Shown: positions 37,974-47,430, counted from the first letter of the stretch. The stretch is 64,000 nucleotides of DNA from Synechococcus sp. CS-1329 (GCF_025128055.1 NZ_JAHLYS010000048.1:1-64000); one strand, 5' to 3'. The notes: generated by a model not told the origin, from the sequence alone. Numbers and translations: made by a program.

Positions 37974-37997
37974 GGCTCCGCGGCGCCGACGCAGGGC

Positions 37998-39398
37998 TCA
38001 GCTGCCGGGGATCTCGAAGGTGCGCTCCAGCACGGCCAAAGCCTCCACATGCTGGGTCTGGGGGAAGAAATCGATCGGCTGGACCCGCAGCAGACGCAGG
38101 GTTCCCGCCGCTGTGAGCCGGGCCAGGTCGCGGGCCAGGGTGGCGGGGTTGCAGCTGAGGTAGGCCACCCGCTCGGGAGGGGCGGCCAGGATCGCGTCGC
38201 AGACCCGCTCCGGCAGCCCCTTGCGCGGCGGATCCAGCAGCAGTCCATCGGCACCCTCTAGCGCTTCGGGCAGGGCCAGGGCCACATCGGCGGCCTCGAG
38301 GGTGAGGCCATTGAGCCCGTTGAGCCCGGCATTGAGCCGGGCCTGCTCGACGCTGGAGGGGTGCTGCTCCAGGCCCAGCACCCTGGCGCCGGCGGCGGCC
38401 AAAGGCAGGCTGAAGGTGCCGATGCCGCAGTAGGCATCCACCAGCCGGCGGCCGGGGGCGGGGCGCAGGGCCTCGATCAGCAGGGGCACCAGGCGCTCGG
38501 CCTGGGCGGTGTGCACCTGAAAGAAGGTGTCCGGGCCGATGCGCAGCTCCAGGCCCGCGAAGCTGTCGTTGAGCCAGGGGCGGCCGGCGATCTCAAGGGT
38601 GCGGGGCCCCATCAGGGTGTTGGTGGGCAGGGGCTGGATGTTGAGACCGACGCCCACCAGTTCCGGCCAGCGCTCCATCCAGATCTCCGCCATCGCCGCC
38701 AGGTCGGGCAGGTCGCTGTGGCTGCTGATCAAGGTGAGCAGCACTTCACCGCTGTGGTGGCCGACCCGCAGGGCCAGGTGACGCAGGCCGCCTCCCTCGC
38801 TGAGATCCACATCCACCGGCCAGTCGCTCTGCTCGAGATCGAGCTTGAGGGGAGCGATCATCCGATCGATGCGGGGATCGAGCACCGGGCAGCGATTCAT
38901 GTTGACAATCCTGTGGGTGCCGCTGCGGTAGAAGCCCGCCCGCAGCTGCCCGTCGGGGCAGCGCTCCAGGGGAATCGTGGTGCGGTTGCGGTAAGCCAGC
39001 GGGCTGGCGGCCGCCAGAATCGGCTCCACCTCCAGGCTCTGGCCGCCGATGCGGCGCATGGCCTGCTGCACCAGGTCCTGTTTCCAGGTCAGCTGGGCCT
39101 GGTCGTTGAGGTGTTGAACACCGCAGCCGCCGCAGTCGGAGGCCAGGATGCAGGGAGGCTGACGCCGCTCGGGCGAATCGTTGTGGCGCTCCAGAGGGTG
39201 AGCCACCAGGTGACGCTGGGCCTTGTGGTGCACCCGGGCCCGCACCTGCTCTCCGGGCAAGGCCTCGGGCACGAAGACCACCAGGTCAGGGGACGACCCG
39301 TCGGTGGAGGCGATGCGTGCCACCCCCTGGCCGTGGTGGTTGAGGCCGGAGATGCACAGATCCAGGTCCGTACCTGGGACCGGCAAGGGAAGTCCCAT
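37998..39398 (-). CDS. rlmD: 23S rRNA (uracil-5-)-methyltransferase, RlmD type
   Basis: SAM-dependent m5U methyltransferase for 23S rRNA. An N-terminal TRAM domain (LDLCISGLNHHGQGVARI) is followed by the Fe-S cysteines DCGGCGVQHL, the SAM site LVDAYCGIGTFSLPLA, GLEQHPSSVEQA and the catalytic Cys in AYLSCNPATLARDLARL. The fully spaced [4Fe-4S] set includes a Cys before DCGG (PPCILASDCGGC). RlmD or RlmCD cannot be told apart by eye. It converges on pheT with a 24-bp gap. Confidence 0.92.
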   Translation of the reverse strand: MGLPLPVPGTDLDLCISGLNHHGQGVARIASTDGSSPDLVVFVPEALPGEQVRARVHHKAQRHLVAHPLERHNDSPERRQPPCILASDCGGCGVQHLNDQAQLTWKQDLVQQAMRRIGGQSLEVEPILAAASPLAYRNRTTIPLERCPDGQLRAGFYRSGTHRIVNMNRCPVLDPRIDRMIAPLKLDLEQSDWPVDVDLSEGGGLRHLALRVGHHSGEVLLTLISSHSDLPDLAAMAEIWMERWPELVGVGLNIQPLPTNTLMGPRTLEIAGRPWLNDSFAGLELRIGPDTFFQVHTAQAERLVPLLIEALRPAPGRRLVDAYCGIGTFSLPLAAAGARVLGLEQHPSSVEQARLNAGLNGLNGLTLEAADVALALPEALEGADGLLLDPPRKGLPERVCDAILAAPPERVAYLSCNPATLARDLARLTAAGTLRLLRVQPIDFFPQTQHVEALAVLERTFEIPGS

Positions 39399-39520
39399 GG
39401 GGATCGGAGCGCTGTGGGTCGTTGAGCAAACCCTAGATGCAAAGGGGCGTTACATCTGAAGACGTCCTGCCGCAAGGGGGTTCCCGGATCGATAAAGTGA
39501 TCAGGCGCCTGGTGTCCTCG

Positions 39521-40015
39521 ATGAGCGTCGTTCGGGATCTGATCCTCCAAGCCGATGATCAGCTGCGGTATCCCAGTGGCGGAGAGCTCCGCTCGATGGC
39601 GCAGTATCTCTCTGGTGGTGCCCAGCGCATCCGTGTGGCTCGCGCCCTGGCTGCCAACGAGAAAAAGGTTGTCGATGAGGCCGCCCGCCTCCTCTTCACC
39701 CGCAAGCCTGACTATGTGGCCCAGGGCGGCAATGCCTACGGCCAGAAGCAACGGGCCCAGTGCCTGCGGGACTTCAGCTGGTATCTGCGCCTGGTGACCT
39801 ACGGCGTGCTGGCCGGCAGCACCGAGAAGATCCAGGAGATCGGCCTCAACGGGGCCCGCGAGATGTACAACAGTCTCGGAGTGCCCATGGCGGGCATGGT
39901 CGAGAGCATGCGCGCCCTCAAGGAAGCCTCCCTCTCCCTGCTCGGCAACGAGGATGCCTCCAGTGCCGCCCCCTACTTCGACTACCTGATTCAGGGCATG
40001 CAGACCCAGGGCTGA
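39521..40015 (+). CDS. apcD: Allophycocyanin alpha-B subunit, phycobilisome terminal emitter
   Basis: One of the two long-wavelength terminal emitters of the phycobilisome core; it passes energy to photosystem I and II. It begins MSVVRDLILQADDQLRYPSGGEL as in known ApcD; the phycocyanobilin attachment Cys81 is in QCLRDFSWYLRLVTYGVLAG, and MYNSLGVPMAGMVESM and the end YFDYLIQGM fit the family. 164 residues, close to the usual 161. ATG 39521 is chosen; earlier in-frame ATGs add an unrelated leader. Confidence 0.95.
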   Translation: MSVVRDLILQADDQLRYPSGGELRSMAQYLSGGAQRIRVARALAANEKKVVDEAARLLFTRKPDYVAQGGNAYGQKQRAQCLRDFSWYLRLVTYGVLAGSTEKIQEIGLNGAREMYNSLGVPMAGMVESMRALKEASLSLLGNEDASSAAPYFDYLIQGMQTQG

Positions 40016-40054
40016 GCTCTGAGGCCAAAGACTTCACAAGGCAACGCAGGTTCG

Positions 40055-41431
40055 TCAGCCCGCCAACGGCAGTCTCACGCTGAAAAGGCTCCCAGCCCCC
40101 AGCTTTGACGACACGTTGATCTCCCCTTGATGGCGGCGAACGATCGCTGCCGCGATGGAAAGGCCCAAGCCTGTGCCACCCTGACTCCGGGAGCGCCCCC
40201 CATCACTGCGGAAGAAACGATCAAAGAGGCGCCGCTGATCGGCAGGGCTGATGCCGATGCCGTTGTCCCTCACCTGCAGTAGCGCCTGATGTCCCTCCCG
40301 GCTCAGGCTCAGCACCACCTCCCCGCCGCTGGGGGTGTAGTGAATTGCATTCAACAGCAGGTTGAACACCAGCCGATAAAGCTCGGATTCCACAGCCAGC
40401 AGCTCGAGGCTTGGATCCCCACCCAGCAGCTGCAGTTGAACCCCTGCTGCCGCAGCCGCCTCACTGGTCTCCTCCACGAGGTCGCGCCCAATCTGAGTCA
40501 AGGAACAGAGCTGTCGTGCCGCGACTGTCTCGGGAGCATCGAGGCGGGCCAGAAACAAGAGATCTGTGATCAAGCGGCTCAGCCGTTGTCCCTGCCCGTG
40601 GACCACCGTCAGGGTCTGCTCGATCCCCATGTTTTCAGCGGGCTGCTGTCTTCTGTAGGCCTCCACCACGGCTAGCAGGTTGGCCAGAGGTGCGCGCAGT
40701 TCGTGAGCTGCATCGGCGGTGAACTGCTCCTGCTGCCGGTACGCCGCCAGCAGAGGGCTCATCGCCAGACCCGACAGCCACCAACTGGCCAGGCCCGCCA
40801 CCAGTAGGGCGAACACAACAATCGTCTGAGTTGCCCACCAGAGCCGTTCCCGCTCTGCGTCGAGCCCGCTCAAGCTGCGCCCGATTTGCAGATAACCCCA
40901 ATCCTGCTCCTTCGCATTTGCGCCAGGGTGCGCTGGCGTATGGGAACGGTGCAGGTGGATCGAATACTGCAGAAAGCGATCGCCCCCTGGCCCCGCCACC
41001 ACCGACCAGGCGGGGCCGGAGAGTTCAGTCTTGGCTCGTGGCGAATGAATTGGCGATCCCGGGGAATGGGCGATCAGAACGCCGCGGGGATCCAGCAGGC
41101 GCAGATAGAACCGCTCCGGGTCCGTGACGCTCACGGCATGACGCGAGATCAGTGAGGGGGGAAACGGACAGGGATCGCCTACCAGGCAAAGACCGGGAAG
41201 CACAGCGGCCAGCTGGGGAGAGGGCTTGGCTTCTTGTGGCAACAATGGCTTGAGACTGTCATGCAAGGTGCCGGCCAGGGTTTCCACCTCGCGCTCGAGG
41301 GCGGTCCAGTTGGCACGCATCAGCAGGCCAAACATTCCAAAGCCAGCGCTATAGAGAATCACCCCGATCACCGCCAGGTAGACAGCCGCCAGTCGCAGGC
41401 GGCTGCGGGGGATGGGTCCAGGCTTGGCCAC
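40055..41431 (-). CDS. Sensor histidine kinase, probable metal sensor
   Basis: 458 residues: two membrane segments (about 13-37 and 203-222) enclosing a periplasmic sensor loop of about 160 residues, then a HisKA domain with the phospho-accepting His243 (FTADAAHELRAPLANLLA) and an HATPase domain with LLLNAIHYTPSGG, DNGIGIS and GGTGLGLSI. The sensor loop holds Cys82 and Cys88 (LCLVGDPC) and a His cluster at 159, 161, 164 and 168, plausible metal ligands. It resembles the RppB/NrsS group. The GTG start has a strong AGGAGGT 7 bp upstream, 11 bp after the regulator gene. Confidence 0.9.
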   Translation of the reverse strand: MAKPGPIPRSRLRLAAVYLAVIGVILYSAGFGMFGLLMRANWTALEREVETLAGTLHDSLKPLLPQEAKPSPQLAAVLPGLCLVGDPCPFPPSLISRHAVSVTDPERFYLRLLDPRGVLIAHSPGSPIHSPRAKTELSGPAWSVVAGPGGDRFLQYSIHLHRSHTPAHPGANAKEQDWGYLQIGRSLSGLDAERERLWWATQTIVVFALLVAGLASWWLSGLAMSPLLAAYRQQEQFTADAAHELRAPLANLLAVVEAYRRQQPAENMGIEQTLTVVHGQGQRLSRLITDLLFLARLDAPETVAARQLCSLTQIGRDLVEETSEAAAAAGVQLQLLGGDPSLELLAVESELYRLVFNLLLNAIHYTPSGGEVVLSLSREGHQALLQVRDNGIGISPADQRRLFDRFFRSDGGRSRSQGGTGLGLSIAAAIVRRHQGEINVSSKLGAGSLFSVRLPLAG

Positions 41432-41442
41432 GGCGACACCTC

Positions 41443-42147
41443 CTATGGCTCAGGATCCGGATCGAAGCGATAGCCCTTCGAGGGCACGGTCTCAATTGGA
41501 GAGGCCAGCCCGTAGCTGGCGATCTTGCGCCGCAACAGACGCACCTGGGCCGCGACCACATTGCTGATCGGATCCTCATCCAATGACCAGAGCTGAGAGC
41601 GCAGCCGCGCTCCCGGAATGATCACTTGTGGATGCTCCATGAAGTAGGCCATCAGCTGGAGTTCCTTGGCGGACAGGGTGATCCTGGTGGTTTTCTTTCC
41701 CCGCTGAACGGTGAGGCAGCCCTCGGCCGGATCCAGCACATAGGGCCCGGAACTGAGCAGTGGCTCGCGGTAATTGGGCTGGCGGCGTTGCAGCGCCCGG
41801 ATCCTCGCCAGTAGTTCCTCCATCGCAAAGGGCTTGCTCAGGTAGTCGTCAGCGCCGGCATCAAGGCCTTGCACCCGGTGGCTGGTGTCGGCCAGCGCCG
41901 TAAGCATCAACACCGGCAGGGTCAGACCGGCCCCGCGCACCCGCCGGCAGAGCTCAACCCCGGAAAGGCCTGGCAGCATCCAATCGACGATCGCCAGGCT
42001 GTAGGTGGTCAGCTCACCACTGAGCAGGGTCCAACCTTCTAGGCCACTGGTGCAGCGATCCACCACGTGCCCTTCACGCTGCAGCACGGTCTGGATGGCC
42101 GCAGCCAGATCCTCTTCGTCTTCCACCAGCAGGATCCGCAGCGGCAT
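41443..42147 (-). CDS. OmpR/PhoB-family response regulator
   Basis: 234 residues: receiver domain with the acidic pocket VEDEED, phospho-acceptor Asp55 (LAIVDWMLPG), Thr/Ser switch (LMLTALAD) and Lys (YLSKPFAMEELLARI), then a winged-helix output domain with ITLSAKELQLMAYFM and SNVVAAQVRLLRRKI. It is cotranscribed with the kinase and divergent from the metal RND operon across 103 bp, so it most likely controls that operon, as NrsR and CopR do in Synechocystis. The target is inferred from position. Confidence 0.93.
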   Translation of the reverse strand: MPLRILLVEDEEDLAAAIQTVLQREGHVVDRCTSGLEGWTLLSGELTTYSLAIVDWMLPGLSGVELCRRVRGAGLTLPVLMLTALADTSHRVQGLDAGADDYLSKPFAMEELLARIRALQRRQPNYREPLLSSGPYVLDPAEGCLTVQRGKKTTRITLSAKELQLMAYFMEHPQVIIPGARLRSQLWSLDEDPISNVVAAQVRLLRRKIASYGLASPIETVPSKGYRFDPDPEP

Positions 42148-42250
42148 CAGGGGTCGGCTCCAGCGGGCAGATGCTAGGCAGCACAGCCGATTTCACCTGT
42201 TTTTCATCGCGGTTGCGCCATCCTCCGCCTATCCACCGTTCCCATGGGCC

Positions 42251-42829
42251 TTGGTCAACCGATTCCTGCAGCTGGCGGCTCGAGCCAGCCTCTCCACCGC
42301 TGCCCTGCTCGCTATCGCCACGGCATCACCGCTAGCCAGGGCCCACGTGGGCCACGGTGATGAGTTCCAGCAGCAGGGCGATGCCCGCCAGGTGCAGCGC
42401 AATGCCGACAGCGATGGGCTGCTCGGTGTGGCCACGGCCAAGCCCGAACAAGGACCTGATGGCCTGACCGTGCCCTCCACAGCTCTGGTGGATGCCAATG
42501 GCAAGCCACTGCTTTTTGTGCAGACCGAGAAGACCTACGACCCAGTCTCTGTGGAGACCGGAGCCGACCAGGGAGACCGAGTCGTCGTGACGGGAGGAAT
42601 CGATCCCACCGATGACGTTGTGGTCTCAGGCGCGCTCTTGCTCTACGCCGAGTCCAAGAAGACCCAGCAGGCCGAGCCTGCCGCCGCCAGTGCCAAACCG
42701 GCGGAAGCAGCAGAAACCAACGCTGCAGGAGTCAGCAACCTTCCGGTTCCTGTGCTGGCGGCTGGGGCCGTGGTCTTTCTGGCTGGTGGAGGGATCTGGC
42801 TGAGCCGCCGCAAGAAGACCAATGCTTGA
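42251..42829 (+). CDS. Membrane-anchored mini-adaptor-like protein of the RND operon
   Basis: 192 residues starting at TTG 42251 (the ATG at 42244 is out of frame). Layout: Sec signal ending LARA, a mature N-terminus HVGHGDEFQ that looks metal-binding, then VPSTALVDANGKPLLFVQTEKTYDPVSVETG and GDRVVVTGGIDPTDDVVVSGALLLY, which resemble only the C-terminal membrane-proximal part of CusB/CzcB adaptors. An Ala/Pro/Glu linker and a C-terminal membrane anchor with RRKK follow. The coiled hairpin, lipoyl and barrel core of a true adaptor are missing. It overlaps the pump gene by 8 bp, so it is the operon's first product. Confidence 0.75.
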   Translation: MVNRFLQLAARASLSTAALLAIATASPLARAHVGHGDEFQQQGDARQVQRNADSDGLLGVATAKPEQGPDGLTVPSTALVDANGKPLLFVQTEKTYDPVSVETGADQGDRVVVTGGIDPTDDVVVSGALLLYAESKKTQQAEPAAASAKPAEAAETNAAGVSNLPVPVLAAGAVVFLAGGGIWLSRRKKTNA

Positions 42830-45800
42830 ACGGCTGCTCAATGCCACCCTGCGCTTTTCGATCGCCCGCCGCTGGCTGATCGTGGCTGCAGCCCTCATGA
42901 TCAGCGTCTGGGGCGTGCTGGCCGTCGGCCAGATGCCGCTGGATGTGTTCCCACCGTTTGCGCCACCGCAGGTGGATGTGCAGACCAGCGCCGCCGGTCT
43001 TTCGCCGGAAGAGGTGGAATCCCGCCTCACCCTGCCGATCGAATCGGCCGTCAACGGCATCGCCGGGGTGGAGACCGTGCGCTCCTCCTCCAAGGCGGGG
43101 CTGTCGATGGTGCAGGTGGTGTTCAACCAGAACGCCGACATCTATCGGGCCCGCCAGTCGGTCGCCGAGCGGCTGCAGCAGGTCACCCCCCAGCTGCCTG
43201 CCAATGCCAGCGCCCCGGAACTGTCACCACTGGTCTCTCCGCTGGGCACGATCCTGCAGCTCGCCTTCACGGTGAACGGGGATGGCGCCACCTCGCTGCT
43301 GGATCTGCAGCAGATGGTGCTGCGCTCCTATCGCCAGGCGATCCTGGCGGTGCCGGGTGTGGCCCAGGTGACGATCTACGGCGGCGATGAACAGCAGTTT
43401 CAGGTGTTGCTCGATCCCCAGGAGCTGCAGGTCCAGAGCGTCTCGCTTCAGGCGGTGATTGAGGGGGTGTCTGAGGCGATGGCGACCAGCCCCGGCGGCT
43501 TCCTGATCGCCGGCGGCCAGGAGCGACTCATTCGCCCCCTGGCTCAGATCACCCAGGTCACCGATCTGGCCAATGCCGCCGTCCGCAATCAACAGGGCCA
43601 ACCGGTCCTGCTCTCCACCCTGGCGGAGGTGAAGCGCGGTGTGGCGCTCAAGCGTGGGGACGCCAGCTTCAACGGCAAACCCTCGGTGGTGCTGATGGTG
43701 ATCAAGCAGCCTGATGTCGACACCCCCACGGTGACGCGCGCCGTGGAGCAACGCGTGGCCGAACTGAACCGGACTCTGCCAGCAGATGTGCAGATTCACC
43801 GTACCTTCCGCCAAAGCGACTTCATCGACAGCGCGATTCGCAATGTGAGTGAGTCGTTGCTGCAGGGAGTAGTGATTGTCTCACTGGTGATCGTGCTGTT
43901 CCTGATGAACTGGCGCGCCGCCGTGATCAGCCTCAGTGCCATTCCGCTGTCCCTGTTGATCGGGCTGATGCTGATGAAGGCCCTGGGCCTCGGCATCAAC
44001 ACCATGACCCTCGGCGGTCTGGTGGTGGCGATCGGATCGGTGGTCGATGACTCGATCGTTGACATGGAGAACTGTTACCGCGGCCTGCGCAGCAACCAGG
44101 GGAGCAATAAGCCGAAATCTTCTCTGCAGGTGGTGTTTAATACCTCGGTGGAGGTGCGCCAACCGGTGCTGTTCTCCACCGTGATCATCGCGGTGGTGTT
44201 TGCGCCGATCTTTTCGCTCACCGGGGTGGAAGGGCGCATCTTTGCGCCCATGGGTCTGGCCTATCTGTTATCCATCGGCGCCTCCACGCTGGTGGCAGTT
44301 ACCCTCTCCCCGGCCCTCTGTGCCATCTTGCTGGCGCCGGTGCAACTGCCGGAGGAGAACACCTGGCTGGCCAACCAGGCCGAGCGGCTCTACGGTCCGA
44401 TTCTTGACCTCACGCTGGCCTGGCCCAAGCGGGTGTTTGCCCTGGCCCTTGCGCTGCTGGTGGCCACCAGCCTGGTCCTGCCGGCCCTAGGGCGGGTGTT
44501 CCTGCCCGAATTCCGCGAGAAGTCGCTGGTCAACTCGATGGTGCTTTACCCCGGGGTATCACTGGAGATGACCAACCGTGCCGGTCAGGCCCTCACCCGT
44601 TCCCTGCAGAACAATCCATTCTTTGAGTGGGTGCAGGTGCGCACCGGCCGGGCTCCCGGTGATGCCGATGGCGCTGGCGTGAACCTGGCACACGTGGACG
44701 TGGAGCTGAGCGATCAGGCCATGGCTAACCGCCCTGCCGCCATTGCCGAACTACGCAAGGCGTTCCTGAGTCTTCCCGGCGTGGCCCCAAACATCGGCGG
44801 CTTCATCTCCCACCGCATGGATGAGGTGCTCTCCGGGGTGCGCAGCGCCATCGCCATCAAGATCTATGGCACTGATCTGGGCGAGCTGCGTCGCCTTGGC
44901 GAAGCGGTGGAGAAGGCCATCGAGCCGATTGCGGGTGTGGTGGATCTGCAACTGGAGCCGCAACTACCCATCCCCCAGGTGCAGATCCACTACGACCGCC
45001 CGCTGGCAGCGGCCCTGGGGCTGACGGTGGATGAACTCTCGCAGGCAGTGGAAATCGCCCTCAACGGCAAGGTAGCCGGCCACGTGGTCGAGGCCGGGGT
45101 GCGCAGCGACGTGTTGGTGCAGCTCAAGGAGGACACCCGCCAGAGCCTCAATGCCATTCGCTCGGTGCCGGTGGCGTTTGTCAACGGAATGACGGTGCCC
45201 CTCGGCAGCGTCGCCTGGATTGAGGAAGGGCTGGGCTCCAACGTCGTCAACCGGGAGGACGTTTCCCGCTTGATCGTGGTATCCACAAACGTGAGCGGCC
45301 GCCCACTGGGCAGTGTGGTGAAAGACATTCAGCGCACGATCGCTCGCGAAGTGCGCCTGCCCCAGGGCTACACAATTCGCTATGGCGGCCAGTTTGAATC
45401 GGAGGAACGAGCGACCGCCAGTCTGGTCTCGTACAGCCTGGTTGCCGCAGTTGTGATCAGCGTGCTGATGGTGGTCTCCATCAAGTCACTGCCAGCCACG
45501 GTGGCGATCATGCTCAACCTGCCCCTGGCCCTGATCGGTGGGGTGATGGCGGTGTTACTGACTGGGGGCGTGTTGTCGATCGCCTCGCTGATCGGCTTCA
45601 TCACCCTGTTTGGCATTGCCGTGCGCAACGGCCTGCTGCTGGTCGACAACTACAACCGCCGCCACGCCGATGGTCAGCCCCTGGCCCAAGTGATCCGAGA
45701 GGGAAGCCTGGAGCGACTGAACGCGATCCTGATGACCGCCCTTTCCTCGGCCCTCGGTGCCCTGCCTCTGGCCATGGCCTTCGGTGCCGGCAACGAAATC

Positions 45801-45953
45801 CTGCAGCCCCTGGCGATCGTGGTGCTTGGCGGTCTGATCACCTCCACGGCGCTGACGCTGCTTGTGATTCCGGCGCTTTACGCGCAGTTTGGTCAATGGC
45901 TTCTGCCCCCAGTCGCGACTCCCTCCCCTTCCCTTCCTGCTTCCCAGCTATGA
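42822..45953 (+). CDS. CusA/CzcA-type heavy-metal efflux RND pump
   Basis: 1043-residue inner-membrane proton antiporter that exports metal ions. It starts MLERLLNATLRFSIARRWLIV and has the RND two-fold layout of 12 helices with two large periplasmic loops; a helix-4 acidic signature reads VAIGSVVDDSIVDMEN. This is the HME (heavy-metal) class, but the VVDDSIVDMEN pattern is not the classical Cus copper/silver or CzcA zinc/cobalt one, so the metal remains open; nickel or cobalt are possible. Genes on both sides are coupled: 8-bp overlap with the mini-adaptor and ATGA overlap with the full adaptor. Confidence 0.93.
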   Translation: MLERLLNATLRFSIARRWLIVAAALMISVWGVLAVGQMPLDVFPPFAPPQVDVQTSAAGLSPEEVESRLTLPIESAVNGIAGVETVRSSSKAGLSMVQVVFNQNADIYRARQSVAERLQQVTPQLPANASAPELSPLVSPLGTILQLAFTVNGDGATSLLDLQQMVLRSYRQAILAVPGVAQVTIYGGDEQQFQVLLDPQELQVQSVSLQAVIEGVSEAMATSPGGFLIAGGQERLIRPLAQITQVTDLANAAVRNQQGQPVLLSTLAEVKRGVALKRGDASFNGKPSVVLMVIKQPDVDTPTVTRAVEQRVAELNRTLPADVQIHRTFRQSDFIDSAIRNVSESLLQGVVIVSLVIVLFLMNWRAAVISLSAIPLSLLIGLMLMKALGLGINTMTLGGLVVAIGSVVDDSIVDMENCYRGLRSNQGSNKPKSSLQVVFNTSVEVRQPVLFSTVIIAVVFAPIFSLTGVEGRIFAPMGLAYLLSIGASTLVAVTLSPALCAILLAPVQLPEENTWLANQAERLYGPILDLTLAWPKRVFALALALLVATSLVLPALGRVFLPEFREKSLVNSMVLYPGVSLEMTNRAGQALTRSLQNNPFFEWVQVRTGRAPGDADGAGVNLAHVDVELSDQAMANRPAAIAELRKAFLSLPGVAPNIGGFISHRMDEVLSGVRSAIAIKIYGTDLGELRRLGEAVEKAIEPIAGVVDLQLEPQLPIPQVQIHYDRPLAAALGLTVDELSQAVEIALNGKVAGHVVEAGVRSDVLVQLKEDTRQSLNAIRSVPVAFVNGMTVPLGSVAWIEEGLGSNVVNREDVSRLIVVSTNVSGRPLGSVVKDIQRTIAREVRLPQGYTIRYGGQFESEERATASLVSYSLVAAVVISVLMVVSIKSLPATVAIMLNLPLALIGGVMAVLLTGGVLSIASLIGFITLFGIAVRNGLLLVDNYNRRHADGQPLAQVIREGSLERLNAILMTALSSALGALPLAMAFGAGNEILQPLAIVVLGGLITSTALTLLVIPALYAQFGQWLLPPVATPSPSLPASQL

Positions 45954-47107
45954 ATCTGAGCCTCAACCGCATCACGAATCGGCTGCGCCAGCCCCGGTTG
46001 CTGCTTGCCCTGGCCGTTGGCGGATCGCTGCTGGTGGGCTTTGCTCTGGGCCGCTTTCAAGGTGGGGCTGCCACCTTGGAAGCGCCCACAGGGGCGGCAA
46101 AAGAGAGCTCAGATCGTGGCGTTTCCATCGCCATGAGTGATGAGCAACTGCGTCGTTCGGGGCTCAGCACCATCCGCCCTGAAGTGAGCGTGGGCACCGA
46201 ACGCCCGATGTCAGGTTTTGTAGAAGCAGCTGTTGGAGCGCAATCCAATGTGGGCATGCCGGTGGCGGGCCTCATCCTTCGCGTGCTTGTGGCGCCAGGC
46301 GGTGCTGTAAGCGCCGGTGAGCCGATCGCTGAAGTGCAGAGTCCCGATGCGGCGGTGGCGCGAGCCGACGCTGAGGCGGCCAAGGCCACGGCACAGTCGC
46401 TGGCTTATCAGTACCGTCTGGTCGGCCCGGCAGCACAGCAGGGTGCTCTGTCGGCACAGGAATTGGAGAGCCGCCGCATTGCCAGCGTGACCGCAGCCAG
46501 CAGCGCCCGTGCTGCGGCGGCTACGGCCACGGCGATGGGACAACCCGATGCCATGGGACGCCTGTTGGTCCGAAGCCCGATCCATGGCCAGATCACGGCG
46601 GTGAAGACGTCACCCGGAGCGGTGCTTCAAGCGGGTGAAGTAGTCGCCCAGATCAACGATGCCCGTGGCAGCGAACTGCGCTTCCTGGTGTCGCCGGTGC
46701 TGGCCGCCAACCTGAAGAGCGGCCAGCTGATGCGCGTGAAGGCGGGATCGAGAGATCTGCGTGCTCGCGTGGTGGCGGTCGCCCCCGACAGCAGCACAGG
46801 AAACAGAGTCACGGTAGTGCGCGCCCAGTTGGTGGATGCCACGATGCCTCCTGCCGGCACAGCGGTGACGGGCTTTGTGCTGGTGCCGGCCTCCGAACAA
46901 CGGTTCATGGTGCCGGCCGATGCCATTCAGTTGGTCAATGGCTCGACAGTGGTCTTCCGTTACCAACGGGGTGTGGTGGAGACAGTGCCGGTGGTGGTGG
47001 GCCAGCAGTCGGCTGAGCGGGCTGAAATCCTGCGAGGCGTGCGCGGCGGAGATCTGCTGCTGAGCGGCAACACGGCCAAGCTGCGCACCGCCCTGGCCGG
47101 GCAATAG
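45950..47107 (+). CDS. RND efflux periplasmic adaptor (membrane fusion protein)
   Basis: 385 residues: N-terminal anchor (LLLALAVGGSLLVGFALG), lipoyl half-motifs GMPVAGLILRVLVAPGGAVSAGEPIAEV and MGRLLVRSPIHGQITAVKTSPGAVLQAGEVVAQI (given in part), an alpha-hairpin rich in Ala (about residues 130-205), the beta-barrel and a C-terminal MP domain (VPADAIQLVNGSTVVFRYQRG). It should connect the RND pump to a TolC-like channel, which is not in the window. The ATG overlaps the pump stop. The adaptor following the pump is unusual in order. Confidence 0.9.
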   Translation: MNLSLNRITNRLRQPRLLLALAVGGSLLVGFALGRFQGGAATLEAPTGAAKESSDRGVSIAMSDEQLRRSGLSTIRPEVSVGTERPMSGFVEAAVGAQSNVGMPVAGLILRVLVAPGGAVSAGEPIAEVQSPDAAVARADAEAAKATAQSLAYQYRLVGPAAQQGALSAQELESRRIASVTAASSARAAAATATAMGQPDAMGRLLVRSPIHGQITAVKTSPGAVLQAGEVVAQINDARGSELRFLVSPVLAANLKSGQLMRVKAGSRDLRARVVAVAPDSSTGNRVTVVRAQLVDATMPPAGTAVTGFVLVPASEQRFMVPADAIQLVNGSTVVFRYQRGVVETVPVVVGQQSAERAEILRGVRGGDLLLSGNTAKLRTALAGQ

Positions 47108-47124
47108 CGTTCAGACCACGACTG

Positions 47125-47430
47125 ATGGTGGTATGGGCCGGGATTATTGAGGGCCAGCTCCCCCCGGCGGGCACCGCCGGGACGGCGTTCGTGACTGTGC
47201 CGTCCGCGCAACGGCGGTTCACGCTTCCGACCGATGCCGTGCAGCTGCGTAACGGCCAGCCCGTGGTGTTCCGCTATCGCCGCGGCATCGCTGAACTAGC
47301 GACGGTGGTGATCGCTCGCCGCAACGGCGAGCGGGTGAGCATCCTTTCGGGCTTGAGCGGAGCGGTGACGACCTGGTCCTGACAGGCAACACTTCCGTGC
47401 TGCTCTCCTGCCGGACCGATTCGAAACCGT
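47125..47430 (+). pseudogene. Remnant of a second RND adaptor, C-terminal part, frameshifted
   Basis: Beginning 18 bp after the intact adaptor, the translation (LPPAGTAGTAFVTVPSAQRR, LPTDAVQLRNGQPVVFRYRRG) aligns with the last ~95 residues of that adaptor (MPPAGTAVTGFVLVPASEQR, VPADAIQLVNGSTVVFRYQRG). At about 47360 the frame shifts: the correct continuation GDDLVLTGNTSVLL is found in another frame and matches GGDLLLSGNTAKLR of the intact gene. No N-terminal adaptor sequence is present. Divergence from the neighbour is too great for a fresh duplication, so this is a relic of a paralogous system. Confidence 0.8.
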
